Positions 1 to 11,511 of a stretch of 64,000 bases of DNA are shown one piece after another. The stretch comes from Schistosoma mansoni (Eukaryota > Platyhelminthes > Trematoda > Strigeidida > Schistosomatidae). The first letter of the stretch is position 1; every line of letters begins with the position of its first letter. The notes under the pieces are model-generated. The model saw only the letters and a list, made by a program, of their open reading frames with translations. It was not told where the DNA came from and ran no database searches. The position numbers and the translations under genes are program-made. The stretch is taken from NCBI RefSeq assembly GCF_000237925.1, contig NC_031498.1, positions 24,459,738 through 24,523,737 of the forward strand. Direction: 5' to 3'.

Positions 1-1715
1 TTTTGAATATGCGATTGTGTGTATTAATTATTAGCGGCAAGACTAATTTACGAACGAGTCAACGAGATTTAAGATAGCAAATCTTGAATTTCGACACGAA
101 ATTCATCAATGCATATGGCTGAATAGCATTTTGACATTACCACTGATATCAGTTCTCAATGAAAACTCTAATTCCTAACCGTGGCTTCTAATCCTAAGTT
201 CTGATTCTTCACAGTGAATTATAACCCTTTCTTGACTCTAGCAAGTAGGTGAATTTCCTCAAGTTCACTTCATCATCGCTCAAAGATCGTCCATAAACCA
301 TAGTCTCACAATGTCTAGCTTTATCTATGGTCTGATTAGTTGTCTCCTTGCTGTGTTTCGGCTTTTCAGTTTAACGTATTTACGTTATATGCTATATCCC
401 GATGAGAATAATGAATGGTAACTGTCGGAATCTATTTCTGGACTAATACTATACATATATGTTTATTGTATAACTGTTAAGTAATTAAACTATTCACGTT
501 CCTCTTATTATAAGCTTTATTTTGATCTATAAGCTATAAATATATACGATTTACCGTTCTTGAGTTAGGCCCAGCGTATTAATTACAGTCTCTCACATTC
601 ACAGCCACTTTTGGCTGAATCTTGTGCAAATGTTATTTTCTATTTTATGGTATAATATGGTCTGTTTGGTTTGTTATGTAAACCCAGTATGTCTGAAATA
701 CATGATTTATATCGCAGAGGCTTAGGTTTGTGTTCTGGACTTAACAGACAGGGCTAGGCAGGAAGGAGGACCGATGAGGAATCTAGACTACTCGTATGGG
801 TTTTATGCGTCAATTGTCCGGTCGATAATTCACTGTTTCTTTGATTGATGGGCGACAAGTTATAACAATATGTCAAAGACTAATTACGAAATCAAGTATG
901 GGATACATGAATATTATATTGAAGTCAGACACATGCACTAAAAACGGACTTCCAGTCTATGATAGAATTGTGTCTCGTCAGTATGCACATTGTTTTGAAG
1001 GTAGGATGAAGAAAAAAATATTAGTAAGCTTTCCAACATCTGTCTATATAGCCAGTAAAAGAATCTAATAGAGTAAGAAGTAAGATAATAAATCACCTAA
1101 CAATTGAGTAACCATATACTTTAACAAGATTATTCCAAAAATGATGTAGTTTTCGTCTAGTTGGTTAAGATTGCTTTTTTTAAAAAAAAATAAAATTTCC
1201 CTGTAACCAGATTGTGCGATAAAATCACGTAATTATGCAAGTTTGACCGTGAATTTATATTAGTAACACAATTCATTTACACAGATTGCTAACAAAATTG
1301 ATAAGTGTATGTTAAAATTGTGAATCTCTCAGTATGGCACACTATTTCGTAATCATTACGTCAGTCATCAGTACTAATATGGATAGGTGTTTGATATTAT
1401 CATGACATTAAAAAAAAACTAATGTCATCATTGGACAATTAACTGTTGGTATTATCTTAAGGGAATCGTAAAATTGACTTGGATTTACGTTAACTTGAAA
1501 AAGTTTTTATTGAGTTCAGTAGAAAATATGGGTCATGTGTTTGCGATATTTCTATCAGTGTAGTTTTAAGGAGGAGCTTTATTGGTTTCATATTTCTGAT
1601 CAGTGATGTAATTAATTCACCATTTTTGTTGATTGACTGTCTAATAATCGGTTACCCTTCATTGTAAATTCCATAAATCATTTCAAATCTAATTAAAATC
1701 CATAATTGTTGCACA
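1..1715. other. AT-rich stretch, no gene seen
   Basis: Only short, low-complexity open frames are present. No splice-linked conserved peptide, RNA gene or recognisable transposon was found on either strand. Confidence 0.5.
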
Positions 1716-1915
1716 AGTAAGTAGCTGCATGGGCTCAGCAGCTAGTCGAATAGCGTGTAATCGTTCGAAGCGAATGGTATTAGGTTCGAGTTCATTATAT
1801 GTAAATTTGTGTCATAACGACTATATCGAGGCAATCCGCATAGGATGTACAAATCCCAACCAAGACTGATCAAACTCTAGTCAAAATATCAACAACAGGA
1901 TGATGTAAACTATTA
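1716..1915 (+). repeat. Degenerate tRNA-headed SINE of the Smα (hammerhead) type
   Basis: A tRNA-like segment has an A-box-like stretch near 1732-1755 and a B-box-like GGTTCGAG at 1783-1790. About 70 bp downstream on the same strand, 1866-1890 reads CTGAT..CTC..AGTC.AAAA. This resembles a decayed hammerhead core in the place where Smα elements carry one. Promoter followed by ribozyme is the known Smα order. The copy is too worn to be active. Confidence 0.5.
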
Positions 1916-2208
1916 AGAAATAAATTAAAATGTTGAAACCATTATTAAGATTTGTGGCTTACGACTGTTTTGATGAATTGGTTGTTAATATTCCATTTTG
2001 TAATCAAAATGTACTTTTAAGACAAGTTTCACAGCTCAATATTCATCGCTTATTATCTGGTATTTGTTTAGCATCTATACACAAACCGGATTCATCCTAA
2101 TATTGATCTGTTCTGTTTCTGAACTGAATATCATCATCTTTCAGCTGGTGAATATGATAGGATATGAGTTTGTAAAGAAAAGGCAAGGGAAGTCATAAAA
2201 CGATGTGT

Positions 2209-2470
2209 AGGTATCATTACCAAGTCTTGATTCGATAATTTTGAATAAATTGAGCAATGGGTAGATTGTTATAAATAAATAATATATCTGTAATATCTCA
2301 ATGAGTAGAAAAATTAGATTTTCTGACGTTTCGTGACTCAGTGTAAGCCACTTCTTCAGAGAATAAATAACCAAATTCACATTAATCCAAGTTTCAATAG
2401 TACAACGGAACAATAAGGATATTATGTAATCAATCAAAAACAGGTCTGAATAAATCAATGTCACGTCATT
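2209..2470 (-). repeat. Penelope-like element terminal repeat (pLTR), inverted copy
   Basis: The reverse complement of this stretch matches 2922-3187 almost base for base over about 262 bp. Conceptual translations of the two arms differ at only a few residues in the shared part. Inverted and direct pseudo-LTRs are a known feature of Penelope-like retroelements. The near-identity of the arms points to one recent insertion event. Confidence 0.8.
2318..2367 (-). ncRNA. Hammerhead ribozyme motif in the inverted Penelope pLTR
   Basis: On the minus strand the core is CTGAAGA (2359-2353) and GAAAC (2332-2328), followed by the cleavage triplet GTC (2327-2325). It is the same motif as at 3026-3075, with the long helix II and the near-absent helix III of the minimal hammerheads known from Penelope-like elements. 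Position 7 of the CUGANGA core is free, so CTGAAGA is a valid core. Activity is not shown. Confidence 0.65.
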
Positions 2471-2767
2471 TGTGTCGATTGTGATGCCTTCTATGTTGGA
2501 GGGTCATCTCGCGAAATCTTGACTCGCGCCAAAGAACATATTAGTTACACAAAGAAACCTAATAATCTTGTAGAACTAGATAGACTTCAAATTAAATCGG
2601 CAATAGCAGTTCACGCCATTTTCAACAATTATCAAATTGATTTCAAAAATATCAAAATACTACAGAAAGGTTTTTCCAATTACAAAGAAAGAAGAGTAGC
2701 TGAAGCTTTCCATATAATGCTCAATAGAAAGGAAGGCCTTACCATACATCCTACTTGGACTATCTAA
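2471..2767 (+). pseudogene. Penelope-like element, C-terminal GIY-YIG endonuclease part
   Basis: The open frame upstream of 2519 reads CVDCDAFYVGGSSREILTRA, which fits the start of the GIY-YIG domain that follows the reverse transcriptase in Penelope-like elements. The rest, to the stop at 2765-2767, is lysine/asparagine-rich and ends in HPTWTI. No reverse transcriptase lies upstream; an inverted pLTR does. This is therefore only the 3' end of an element, followed by about 150 bp and then a direct pLTR (2922). Order tail, pLTR, N-terminal RT is what tandem or circularised Penelope copies give. Confidence 0.75.
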
Positions 2768-2921
2768 CCTAGTCTGATATTATTTACAATTTCACACCAT
2801 TACATTACAAATTAAAATCTATCCTTTATCATTACAAAGGTCACACATTTTTCATCATTAATAGTGCACGCATACACGAATACAAATTCACACACATATC
2901 ACTTATGAATCACCTTGACCT

Positions 2922-3187
2922 AAATGACATGACATTGATTTATTCAGACCTGTTTTTGATTGATTACATAATATCCTTATTGTTCCGTTGTACTATTGAA
3001 ACTTGGATTAATGTGAATTTGGTTATTTATTCTCTGAAGAAGTGGCTTACACTGAGTCACGAAACGTCAGAAAATCTAATTTTTCTACTCATTAAGATAT
3101 TACAGATATATTATTTATTTATAACAATCTACCCAATGCTCAATTTATTCAAAATTATCGAATCAAAACTTGGTAATGATACCTACA
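2922..3187 (+). repeat. Penelope-like element terminal repeat (pLTR), direct copy
   Basis: This is the partner of the inverted copy at 2209-2470. It precedes the reverse transcriptase N-terminal coding region and carries a hammerhead motif at 3026-3075. The frame stays open through the repeat into the RT coding part, so the apparent protein start at 2905 is probably not the true start. Confidence 0.8.
3026..3075 (+). ncRNA. Hammerhead ribozyme motif in the direct Penelope pLTR
   Basis: The core is CTGAAGA at 3034-3040 and GAAAC at 3061-3065, with the cleavage triplet GTC at 3066-3068. Helix II is 3042-3049 pairing with 3053-3060, eight pairs including two G-U, closed by a 3-nt loop. Helix I is TTCT (3030-3033) with AGAA (3069-3072), extendable past a mismatch. 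Helix III is only the palindrome ACGT, as in the minimal hammerheads of Penelope-like elements, which are thought to work as dimers. The pairing is read from the sequence; cleavage is inferred. Confidence 0.7.
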
Positions 3188-4497
3188 AACTCATTAATAA
3201 CCGGATTAAATTATCCAAGTGTAGATGCAATTGGTACAATCACAGAATATTTAATAAACGATGTTTATATGACATTATTCCGAAATCTCTTTTTGTAAAA
3301 CCTCCAGAACGTTCCTGGAGATCTATCCAGACTTCTCAACGGTCATCTCGAATATTTTTACGAGAACGTATTCACAAATGTACATATTTACTTGAAAAAT
3401 ATCGTGAAAGAATCAAAAAGTTAGATGATTTGAAGCTTTTAATTCCCACAGATTTACAAACTGCAATTTCTAACCTGTTTAGAGGAAGAGAACGCCATTA
3501 TTTAGATTCATCAAAACGCCGGCAAGTTAAAAAATTTGAAAAGATCAAAGAAAAGAAGAAAGATAAGAAAACGTCATCAATAAACTCTAATCCGAATGAT
3601 CTAAGAATCGTTCATAATTTGTCTGATAGAAACTTAACGAATCATGAAATCACCCTACTGGAGAAAGAATTAAATTTCAATTTACGTAGAAAACCACTTA
3701 GTACTCTTGAAGTTGCTCCAATTATAGAGCAAATAATCGCAAAACTACCAGAAAAAGAATCGCATTTATTACGTCAAAAAACGTCCCATATCTTGATTAA
3801 ACAAAAGCACCTTACATCAAACATCTCAAAAGAAGAATACAAGGCCCTGCATTCGCTTAAAAAGGACAAAACGATTATAATCACAAAAGCAGACAAAGGC
3901 AACACAACAGTAGTCATGAGTAGAACAGATTACATTAATAAAGCTCTTGAACATCTTGCAACAGAACCATATGAAAAGATTAATCAGTCGAATTCTCAAA
4001 CGATATAAAATAAAGTCAAATCGGATACAAGTGAACTTTTGAAAGAGTTAAAACCAGGCATTGGGGCTTCGCTTTGGTTTGCTTTGTATCGCAAATCATG
4101 TAATACTTCACGGTTTGATGGTTTACCGAAAATTCATAAGCCAGATGCTCCTCTAGGACCGATAGTAGACTTTACCAACACACCGACATATGCTTTATCT
4201 AAATATCTAAGCCACATATTAAAGCCACTATAGCTCAACTTACATAATATGATTAAAGATGCATATGACTTTCAATCAAAATTATCGGAATTAATTATCG
4301 AGAAGAGTGAAGTGATGGTAAGCTTTATATACTAGTATTCCTATTGATAAAAGCTTAGAATTCATTAGTGGCTTACTAGAGAATGACAATACTCTTTCTG
4401 ACAGATGTCCATTAGGCATTAGTTTAATCATGAGATCCTTAAAACTCTGCTTAAATTCGACAGTATTCACTTTCAACGGAATGTCATACAAACATTA
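3188..4497 (+). pseudogene. Penelope-like element reverse transcriptase, 3'-truncated
   Basis: The frame from the pLTR runs into a basic, coiled-coil-like N-terminal region and then Penelope RT landmarks. These are KTIIITKADKGNTTVVMSR at about 3869-3925, then GLPKIHKPDAPLGPIVDFTN at 4120-4179, then SIPIDKSLEFISGLLENDN near 4340-4395. The frame is interrupted a few times after 4005 and similarity stops near 4497. The catalytic YxDD region and the endonuclease are missing downstream. The only GIY-YIG part in the locus lies upstream of the pLTR at 2471-2767. This is a non-autonomous fragment. Confidence 0.8.
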
Positions 4498-4981
4498 TTT
4501 TTGTTGAGTGTGGATTTGTGATATAAGAACCAAAGTTTTAATTGACTGGAACCTGCATGACCTACAACTATATCTAACCAATGTTCGCTTTCCTGTTAAT
4601 ATTTTGTATTTAAGCATGTTGCTTTATAACTAAACTGTACACTACTGTGTAGATATCTTATTTTCCGATATCAACTCGACTGGAGGTTCACGTGAATAAT
4701 TTAGTTTTGTAAAAAGTTATGAATCCTCAATATTGTATCATTCCGTATTATTGACCGACCGAAGCATTCCATCAATTAATTTAACAAATCCCAAACTTCT
4801 TTTCACTAAAAATTATAAAATACGTATCCATAACAGTGTGTTAAAATGACACATGAGAAAACTGAGTTATAGAATTAATTTTGATCCCTGTCTGATAAAG
4901 ATCATCAATTATAACAGTGTAATTGTAATGTGGCTTTATTAAAATACGCTTAAAATAGAGTTATTTTACGTAAAATACTTG

Positions 4982-5334
4982 TGTAAGGATGGCTCGTTGG
5001 CAAACTCAAGGAAGCGTCAAGAAGCCCAGAAAGAGCCGAAGACATTCCATCCAATCACTACTAGGGGAACATTCTAGAATATCAATGTGTAGCTTCCCCA
5101 TTGGATGGATAAGAATGACCCCCTATGTGCCTATTGGCTGTCCGAAATGATGATTTACTTTCAGCCAAAATACTATAAATACATGAGATTTTTGTACTAT
5201 ATTTTGACACTGTTTGGGGAATAAAGTTCCTACTAACTAGTCTTCCGTCTTCTCTCTCGTGACGTTGAGGGTTCTATCGTTCATTTAGTCTAGTAGTACG
5301 CGGCATAGCAAGAATCAAAGCTCTAGATATAACA
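4982..5334. repeat. Solo LTR flanked by a 5-bp target duplication
   Basis: A 353 bp unit begins TGTAAGG and ends ATAACA (TG..CA ends). It is flanked on both sides by ACTTG (4977-4981 and 5335-5339). Inside, a TATA-like CTATAAATA near 5171 and an AATAAA near 5221 lie about 50 bp apart, as in an LTR promoter and polyadenylation region read on the plus strand. No coding part is attached, so it looks like the product of LTR-LTR recombination. The sequence differs from the LTRs at 29012 and 34019, so it is another family. Confidence 0.7.
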
Positions 5335-5344
5335 ACTTGTTTCA

Positions 5345-7310
5345 TTATCAGACATTCTAATGCCGTAAAGATCTAACTAATGAATACAAGTATGCATTTA
5401 TAAGCATATCGTCAAAGTTTTGTGAAGTATAACAAATTTGATTAATAATAAGTAGTTTATTGAGTTCAGTTTTTGTTATCATTCAATATAACCATACAAT
5501 TACAACTAATTTAACTACGTGGTTTAGAAAAAGAAGACATGAAACAATTTTTGGTTTAAGTCATGTACAATTTAGATGATTAGTCATCATGCACACACCG
5601 TACGGTCAAGATGTCATGCCACGGGTTCTCGCGCACATGTTACATGTTGTCGAGGATTTTGGATGTCGTTATTTATCAGCTATTAACAGCATTTTTCCAG
5701 TCGCACGTCAAGTTTTGTAATCTTTGTGCTTGTTACATAGCTTTTATTCCAGTCTATTAGTAGTTTAACTTATTTGTTGCTCACAACCTGGATGAATGTT
5801 TAGTAAGCTTAATGTGGTTATTTGTAACAATGCAAACAAAGGCAAGTGAAATTCACTATTTATCAAGTCAAAAATAGACTTCAATAAGAGTTTTTAGCAA
5901 AAATGAGCTCTACAACCTTTTACATTTGATTCACCTCCCTAATTATTGGTTGAAGCAATTAAGCGTTAAACTATTTATGAATATTACATAAGTTGTTAAT
6001 ATACATCCATAAACAGTTCTATCCATTATAAGTACCATCGTTTTTTGACTGAACTGACATATCTGAGAAAGAAAAATTATATGAGTGAAAATTGACGTTG
6101 ATAGCCTTTTCTGCCTACTTTCTGAACATATACAAGAACTGTGTATAACATTACTGTAAGTGCCACAATAATTAGTGATATTCTTCATAAGTAAAGCGAT
6201 GCATGTTTGTTTTAAGCATGGTAACTAAACCTTGTCGTAGTTAATGCTAATTTATGATGTGCCTGTTATAAGGTTAACGAATGAATTTCTGTAAACAGAA
6301 TCCGAAACACCTGACTAAATTACAAACAAAGTTCTAATGCATATTGACGAGTAATATCTAAATAAGGCTTACCAATAATGTCATTATTGTATGTAAACAG
6401 TGAATTGCTTATAGTATTATGAATGTTGTAAATGGATTTTTCTCAGATTTCATATTACTAATTAAATTTTTTGAATCCGTTTATTTGGTGCCTGCAGTTT
6501 CTTTGTTAATACCAAGTGACTAGGTGAAGTTCTAGGAGGGTTAGAAAGTAAGACCCTTATAAGTACGTTCTGTTAGTTGCTATTTCATTTACTTATTGAA
6601 TCTGTTACTGATAACGAAATTTATTTTGTTTCATGATTGATTTGTTGTTTTTCAGAATTGCATGAAGCTGAGAAAATCTTCATACGTTTTCTGGTATGCA
6701 ACTTATGGCTTCTGTCAATTAATTGGAAAGCACAGAATTTTCTAATAATCAAGTCTATGCCAGTGAACAAGTTAGCGAATTTTTGAATATGGAAGATTAT
6801 GTGGAAAAACAATTTACAAGTTGACGATAACTGTGTTTTATATTGACTACTTCCACGTTTATTCATTAAATGAATTATCTAAATATAAATATAACAACTA
6901 TACAGTCTTTTGCATTATAAATCTTGTTAGTATGTATAATTATAGTCTAGTTCGGTACTAATAATACTTTGATAATAGAACTAATCCGAAAACGGTAAAT
7001 TTGTCATGTGATTGCGTAATCTGTAAGATCTTACGTGGAAGTCGCATCACTGTCTACACTGGTTCAGCATGTCGTGACGACTAAAAATGATAATTAGTAC
7101 TTCTGAGAAACACATATGTACTGGAGATAGAATAATATATTTAATGTGAATAATAATAAGTGACACATAATGAGCATATCTGCAAGGCTGAGCCATGCCA
7201 TCCGATTGAATAAATGTCTCCAAGTTCCCCACTGTCGACCTTCTCCAGGTGTTACTTGTAGAATATACATCTTTTCAGCAATCTCCACAACCCAATGCTG
7301 ATAATTATCA
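5345..7310. other. AT-rich intergenic DNA, no gene seen
   Basis: Short open frames (for example minus strand 5943-6188 and 6621-6866) have no recognisable domain and no flanking splice sites that extend them. No repeat family was recognised. Confidence 0.5.
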
Positions 7311-7315
7311 TGTGC

Positions 7316-7660
7316 TAGCTAGTGACTAGCTTTAAGATGGACTTCCTGGAGTTCTAGTGAGAAGCCGTGACCAATAGAGTCCAACAGTGTCTGTTGTGAG
7401 ACAGTTACTTACTGAAGACAATGGTGGACAGTCACGCAATATCGCGGATTGCTTGAGGCTGGACATTAAAATCGTTGGATGTCGACTCAGTGGTGTAAAG
7501 GTTAAGCGTTCATGAGAGTATCCGAAGGTCCTGATTCCGAGTCCTATGTGTGGGATCGTAGATACGCACTGTTGATAGGTCACATACTAAGAGGAAACAG
7601 CCGTCCAGTGATTCCAGATTTATAATGGTGGTCTAATACTGATCCATTAGTGATATCAAT
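7316..7660 (+). repeat. tRNA-headed SINE, near full length, hammerhead region eroded
   Basis: Head (GGAGTTCTAGTGAGAAGC near 7349), a tRNA-like middle with the SINE's CTCAGTGG (about 7485-7492), and a 3' part with CCGTCCAGTG (7601-7610) and TGGTGGTCTA match the other SINE copies at 11741, 13296 and 14386. The hammerhead segment (7567-7611) has lost both helix II and the standard core. Confidence 0.65.
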
Positions 7661-7836
7661 CTAAACTAAATAATAATCATCTCTTTAGAATTTAGATACT
7701 TTTCAAGTCAATGATATTACAGTTTCTTCATGTTTATGAATATGATTGTATTAGTGGTTACAAAAAACAAAATAATTTGTTAATCCTGTAGGAACTATCA
7801 TTTTCTTGATGATACTTTCCATAATATTGTGAGAGC

Positions 7837-8353
7837 CCCCAAATGCCCTGGTACGGCCGAGGGTAGGGAGAGTCCGCTCTCCCTCTCGAAATGCTCTCAC
7901 ACATCCATGCGTAAACAGCCTCTGCCAGGGAAGTCCTACTCACTGCCTTCTCGCGCCACGACTGTTGTTTACGAAATTGAGAGGATGAAAAGAGAATGTC
8001 CGTAGCTTTAACTGAGCCGGTGGACACGGCGAGTCCACTTAGGGGAGTTGGAAAACCCTGATTCCAAACCAATGATGTACATAGGCTCCAGTATCCTGAG
8101 GGAACAAATGGCGTATGAAACAACCGTTGGTCACCGGCTACCATGAGACTGCATCTCCTCACGATGCTCCACTGCCTTGTGGATTAGACCTTTAGGCCAA
8201 AGGCTCAGGGTGTGGCCCTCCAAGAAATCCACCTACTTCGATCTGGGCACCCGGGCAGTATCACAGCCCCCATGCAAATCAAATGAGATTTGTGTGGCGC
8301 ATATGTATCTGGTACCCCGTTGTACCAATATTTATGTGTTTAAATAAATAAAT
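7837..8353 (+). mobile_element. Short LINE-derived element: 5' leader joined to 3' tail, body missing
   Basis: The insert is bounded by a 14-bp near-duplication, AATATTGTGAGAGC (7823-7836) and AATATTGTCAGAGC (8354-8367). The right part ends TGTGGCGCATATGTATCTGG..TGTTTAAATAAATAAATA. That is the same 3' end as the LINE fragment at 53095-53423, whose coding part belongs to an RTE-like family. The left part is GC-richer leader-like sequence with no reverse transcriptase. The natural reading is an internally deleted, non-autonomous derivative moved by LINE machinery. Confidence 0.6.
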
Positions 8354-8689
8354 AATATTGTCAGAGCAAAATAATTATTTTGTTATTGCAGTATATAATT
8401 TCTACTTTAACACCTTATAATTCAACTCTCATGAATAAGAGGGCTTATTCGATAAAGCGTGCTCGTTAAACAAGCAAACAATAACGTTCATGATTTTTAG
8501 GAACAGTTGGTATTTTGTTTATGTTGAATTCACAAACGATAATAGTGCTTAACACTATCAGTGAAGCGTTCACATGAAAATAAATAACTCGGTGAAAGCA
8601 AACATTTTCATTGTCAATACTGTGAACTATAGAATTCTAACTGTTAATTTTTAAGTTCATCTGTAACAGACGATGGACAGTCTATTTAT

Positions 8690-8823
8690 TTTATTTATTT
8701 ATTAGAACACATACCAGGGGATACCAAAATTTATATACACCACACAATAAAAATGAGGTTGTGAAGGAAGGTGAGTATGATAAAAAAGAACAATAATGAA
8801 TATAAGTCAGTGTTTGAGATTGA

Positions 8824-8866
<43 letters not shown>

Positions 8867-10670
8867 GGAGAAACAGTTCAGTAAAGAAAAGTACAACCAG
8901 AAAGGATTCTTTCACTTACAGAAGTTATCCATATTTTTATGAAGAAAGTAAATAAGGTTACAGCAGGATTACCACTGGCTTTTAATCTGAGCCATGTCTT
9001 ATGACCCCAACCAAGGAGTTCTGGACGGACCAACAAAATTCAGTCCTGTACAGCTTTCTTTCATACCACGACACCATGTCATAACTGGCCACCTCTCTAA
9101 TCTTTCTAACCAGTCCGAGCGTCAGCAAATAATACACGATATGGAATTCGCTGGGATGACATTTATAAGATACATCCAAGTCCCCCAAAGTCGGGTTTTC
9201 AAGATAGTTACATCAGTTGCCTTATCGTCATTCTCAAACATATGTTGCTGAACTTCTGCATTGCTTACATAGTGTTGTCACTGGATGTCATAAATCCTGC
9301 GGAGACAACAACGATCGAACACAAAGAGTCTCTTAATATTCTCAACGCGAAGGCCATGCTTTACTAGCATAGGGAAAAACTGCTATCACTGATGCACTAT
9401 GGATGCGACATTTTACGGCCAGATTAATATCATGAGTATGCCAACCCATAGCATGAATGAAACAATGAAGAGAGGTGGTTGTATGCCCCCACTCTGCCTG
9501 AAGTGTTTGTATATAAGGTTTTCGAGATGCTAATAAACTTCTCAGGCACATCCTTCTTCAATCGACAAATCCAGGGAACAGTACTATCCAATGCATCGAA
9601 TGCGGATTAAATGTCAAGAAACACTACGATCGTTAGCCTGAAACAAGTATCACGGTGTTCTAACATTTGGTAGACAGTGGAATTATTAATAATACATCCT
9701 CGACCAGAATGAAAACCAGCCTGTTCCTCGTGAGTCAATTTTTCTCGGGTTTTGAACAATTTATGGGGTATAACGGAAGTTAACAGTTTGGACCCAATCG
9801 GAAATAGATTTATTCCCTAATAATTGTTGCATAGATGATGTGAACCCATTGTCTAAAGATAGGGACAACTATCAACTCATTCCGCTGTGTTGAAACACTA
9901 TCTAATTGCTAGAACTCTGTAAACAACTCGGTCAGTCCCTTAACCAGAAAGTCATCACCATCTTTAAAAAGGGCCGGGAGTAAATCATCTGGGCCCGGTG
10001 ATTTGTGGCGTTTCAAGAGTTGAAGTTCCTTGCAGACTCCCGCCGCGTTAGGTGGATCAATCGTCACAGACCATGGAGAGCAGGACAGTCTGATCGGTGC
10101 TGCCGGAGCAGCAGACAAGTCGAACGGCTTGTCGAACAACTCTGTCGATCATCCAAGATGTCGGCAGATGTTATTGACCGGGATCCCATCAGCTTCACAG
10201 ATTGTTTCACTCACACCAGACTTCATGCTGCCAGTGACTAGGATGATTTGAAAGAGCTTACGGCAGTTACCAGATGCGGCTACTACTCCCAACTCGTTAG
10301 CACGCTCCGGCCTGCAGACTTTTCGGTTCTTACACAAGCTTTTCACAATTTCATTACGTAACAATCTTTGTTTATGGTCAAACTTGCGGTCAAGCGGAGT
10401 AGACCGACGTGTTTTAGTGAGATATAAGGAGCCTGCAGAAACTCAGTGCTTATAGGTGAGGCACATCGCGAATCTGCAAACGACTTTACTCGCCATTTTC
10501 ATGGCTTCATGCAATTGCAACCAATGCTCATCTATACATTTCGGTGGGTCAATAGCTAACCTATAACCTAGATCGGTTTGATATTTAGTTGTGACAGCAT
10601 CTACAACCAATTCGCTGGCATTGATCCGTTCAGAGCGACGAGCTACGAGAAGGGTGTGAACCATCTCTCA
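8690..10670 (-). pseudogene. Degenerate RTE-like LINE, 5'-truncated
   Basis: The minus strand carries, in element order, a pre-RT stretch (10364-10149, with KSLCKNRKVCRPERANELG and SGVSETICEADG), the start of the reverse transcriptase (10139-9909, LLKRHKSPGPDDLLPALFKD), worn RT sequence, and a C-terminal VGPSRTP..DMAQIKSQW near 9060-8970. It ends with an AAATAAATA-type tail at 8690-8712. The order and C-terminal motif match the element at 53095-53423. Many frameshifts and stops mean no product. An (AAT)n microsatellite has grown in its 3' region. Confidence 0.75.
8824..8865. repeat. (AAT)n microsatellite
   Basis: About 13-14 uninterrupted AAT units lie in the 3' untranslated part of the minus-strand LINE relic. 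Confidence 0.95.
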
Positions 10671-11040
10671 ATTGATAGAATGTACAACTTGCGGTGGATT
10701 TAAAATCTATTCATATACCATACGTTTATATCACTCCTTCACTCTTATTCACGTATAAGAAACCTGAATTTATAGAGTTCGACCAGCATATTTGTTTTTA
10801 TTTAGTTGAGTGGTTTCGGATAATGATCTCATTATATTGCTAATTAATTGAAATTGGATTCAGATCTGGTGGTCTAAAAGATATGTGTTTGACATGAGAA
10901 ATGAAGACTCAAAATTAAAGTTATCCAAATTTTTTCAGTACTTTTGAAGTTGTATTTGTTCTCACATGTAACACCACAGAACTATACTTCCACTAGGTGA
11001 TACGTTGACCACAAAAAATCAATGTAAACATATATTTTAA

Positions 11041-11460
11041 AGAGAACAAGAACGAAGATTGGTGCAGAATAATATGAATTCCTTTTATTTCGTTAGGTTC
11101 TCATCAGCTGCTTACAACCTAAAATATTTGAAAACCAACATTGTTACATATATTGACACATACATACGAGGGTAACTAAAGATAAATATATGTATCATAA
11201 TGTAGCGAAGATTTCAATAGAGTTAATAAGGTCATAAAATTTTTGGTTCGGATAAATAAAGTTTGGGAGGGAAAGTTCCAGAACATTGAAATAGTCATTA
11301 GACCTCGTAGGGTCAATAAACATTAGATGATTATGTAATGAAGCAACTGAAAATAGATTAATAGTAATAAAGAAAGATATGAATTTAAGAAAAATGGTGA
11401 GAACCTAACGAAATAAAATGAATTCATATTATTCTGCACCAATCTTCGTTCTTGCTCTCA
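11041..11460. repeat. Inverted-repeat element with 63-bp arms
   Basis: Left arm 11041-11103 and right arm 11398-11460 are reverse complements with only a few mismatches (for example GAACGAAGATTGGTGCAGAA on the left). The 294 bp between them are AT-rich with no open frame. It could be a MITE-like DNA transposon or a pair of terminal repeats from a Penelope-like element, since a CTGATGA..GAAA string sits on the minus strand at the inner edge of the left arm. No clear target duplication was found. Confidence 0.6.
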
Positions 11461-11511
11461 TTAATATAATAAAGGGAAATATGTGTGTAAACATATATTA
11501 TTAGTATGGGG

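Noticed and set aside
841-1068. Plus-strand 75-codon frame as a gene
   Set aside because: No recognisable domain and no neighbouring exon that extends it.
8691-8915. Minus-strand leucine-rich frame
   Set aside because: The poly-Leu run is the (AAT)n microsatellite read in one frame.
11080-11115. CTGATGA..GAAA on the minus strand at the left arm of the inverted repeat, as a working hammerhead
   Set aside because: Between CTGATGA and GAAA the sequence can form only one base pair, so there is no real helix II. The strings may be a relic, not a ribozyme.
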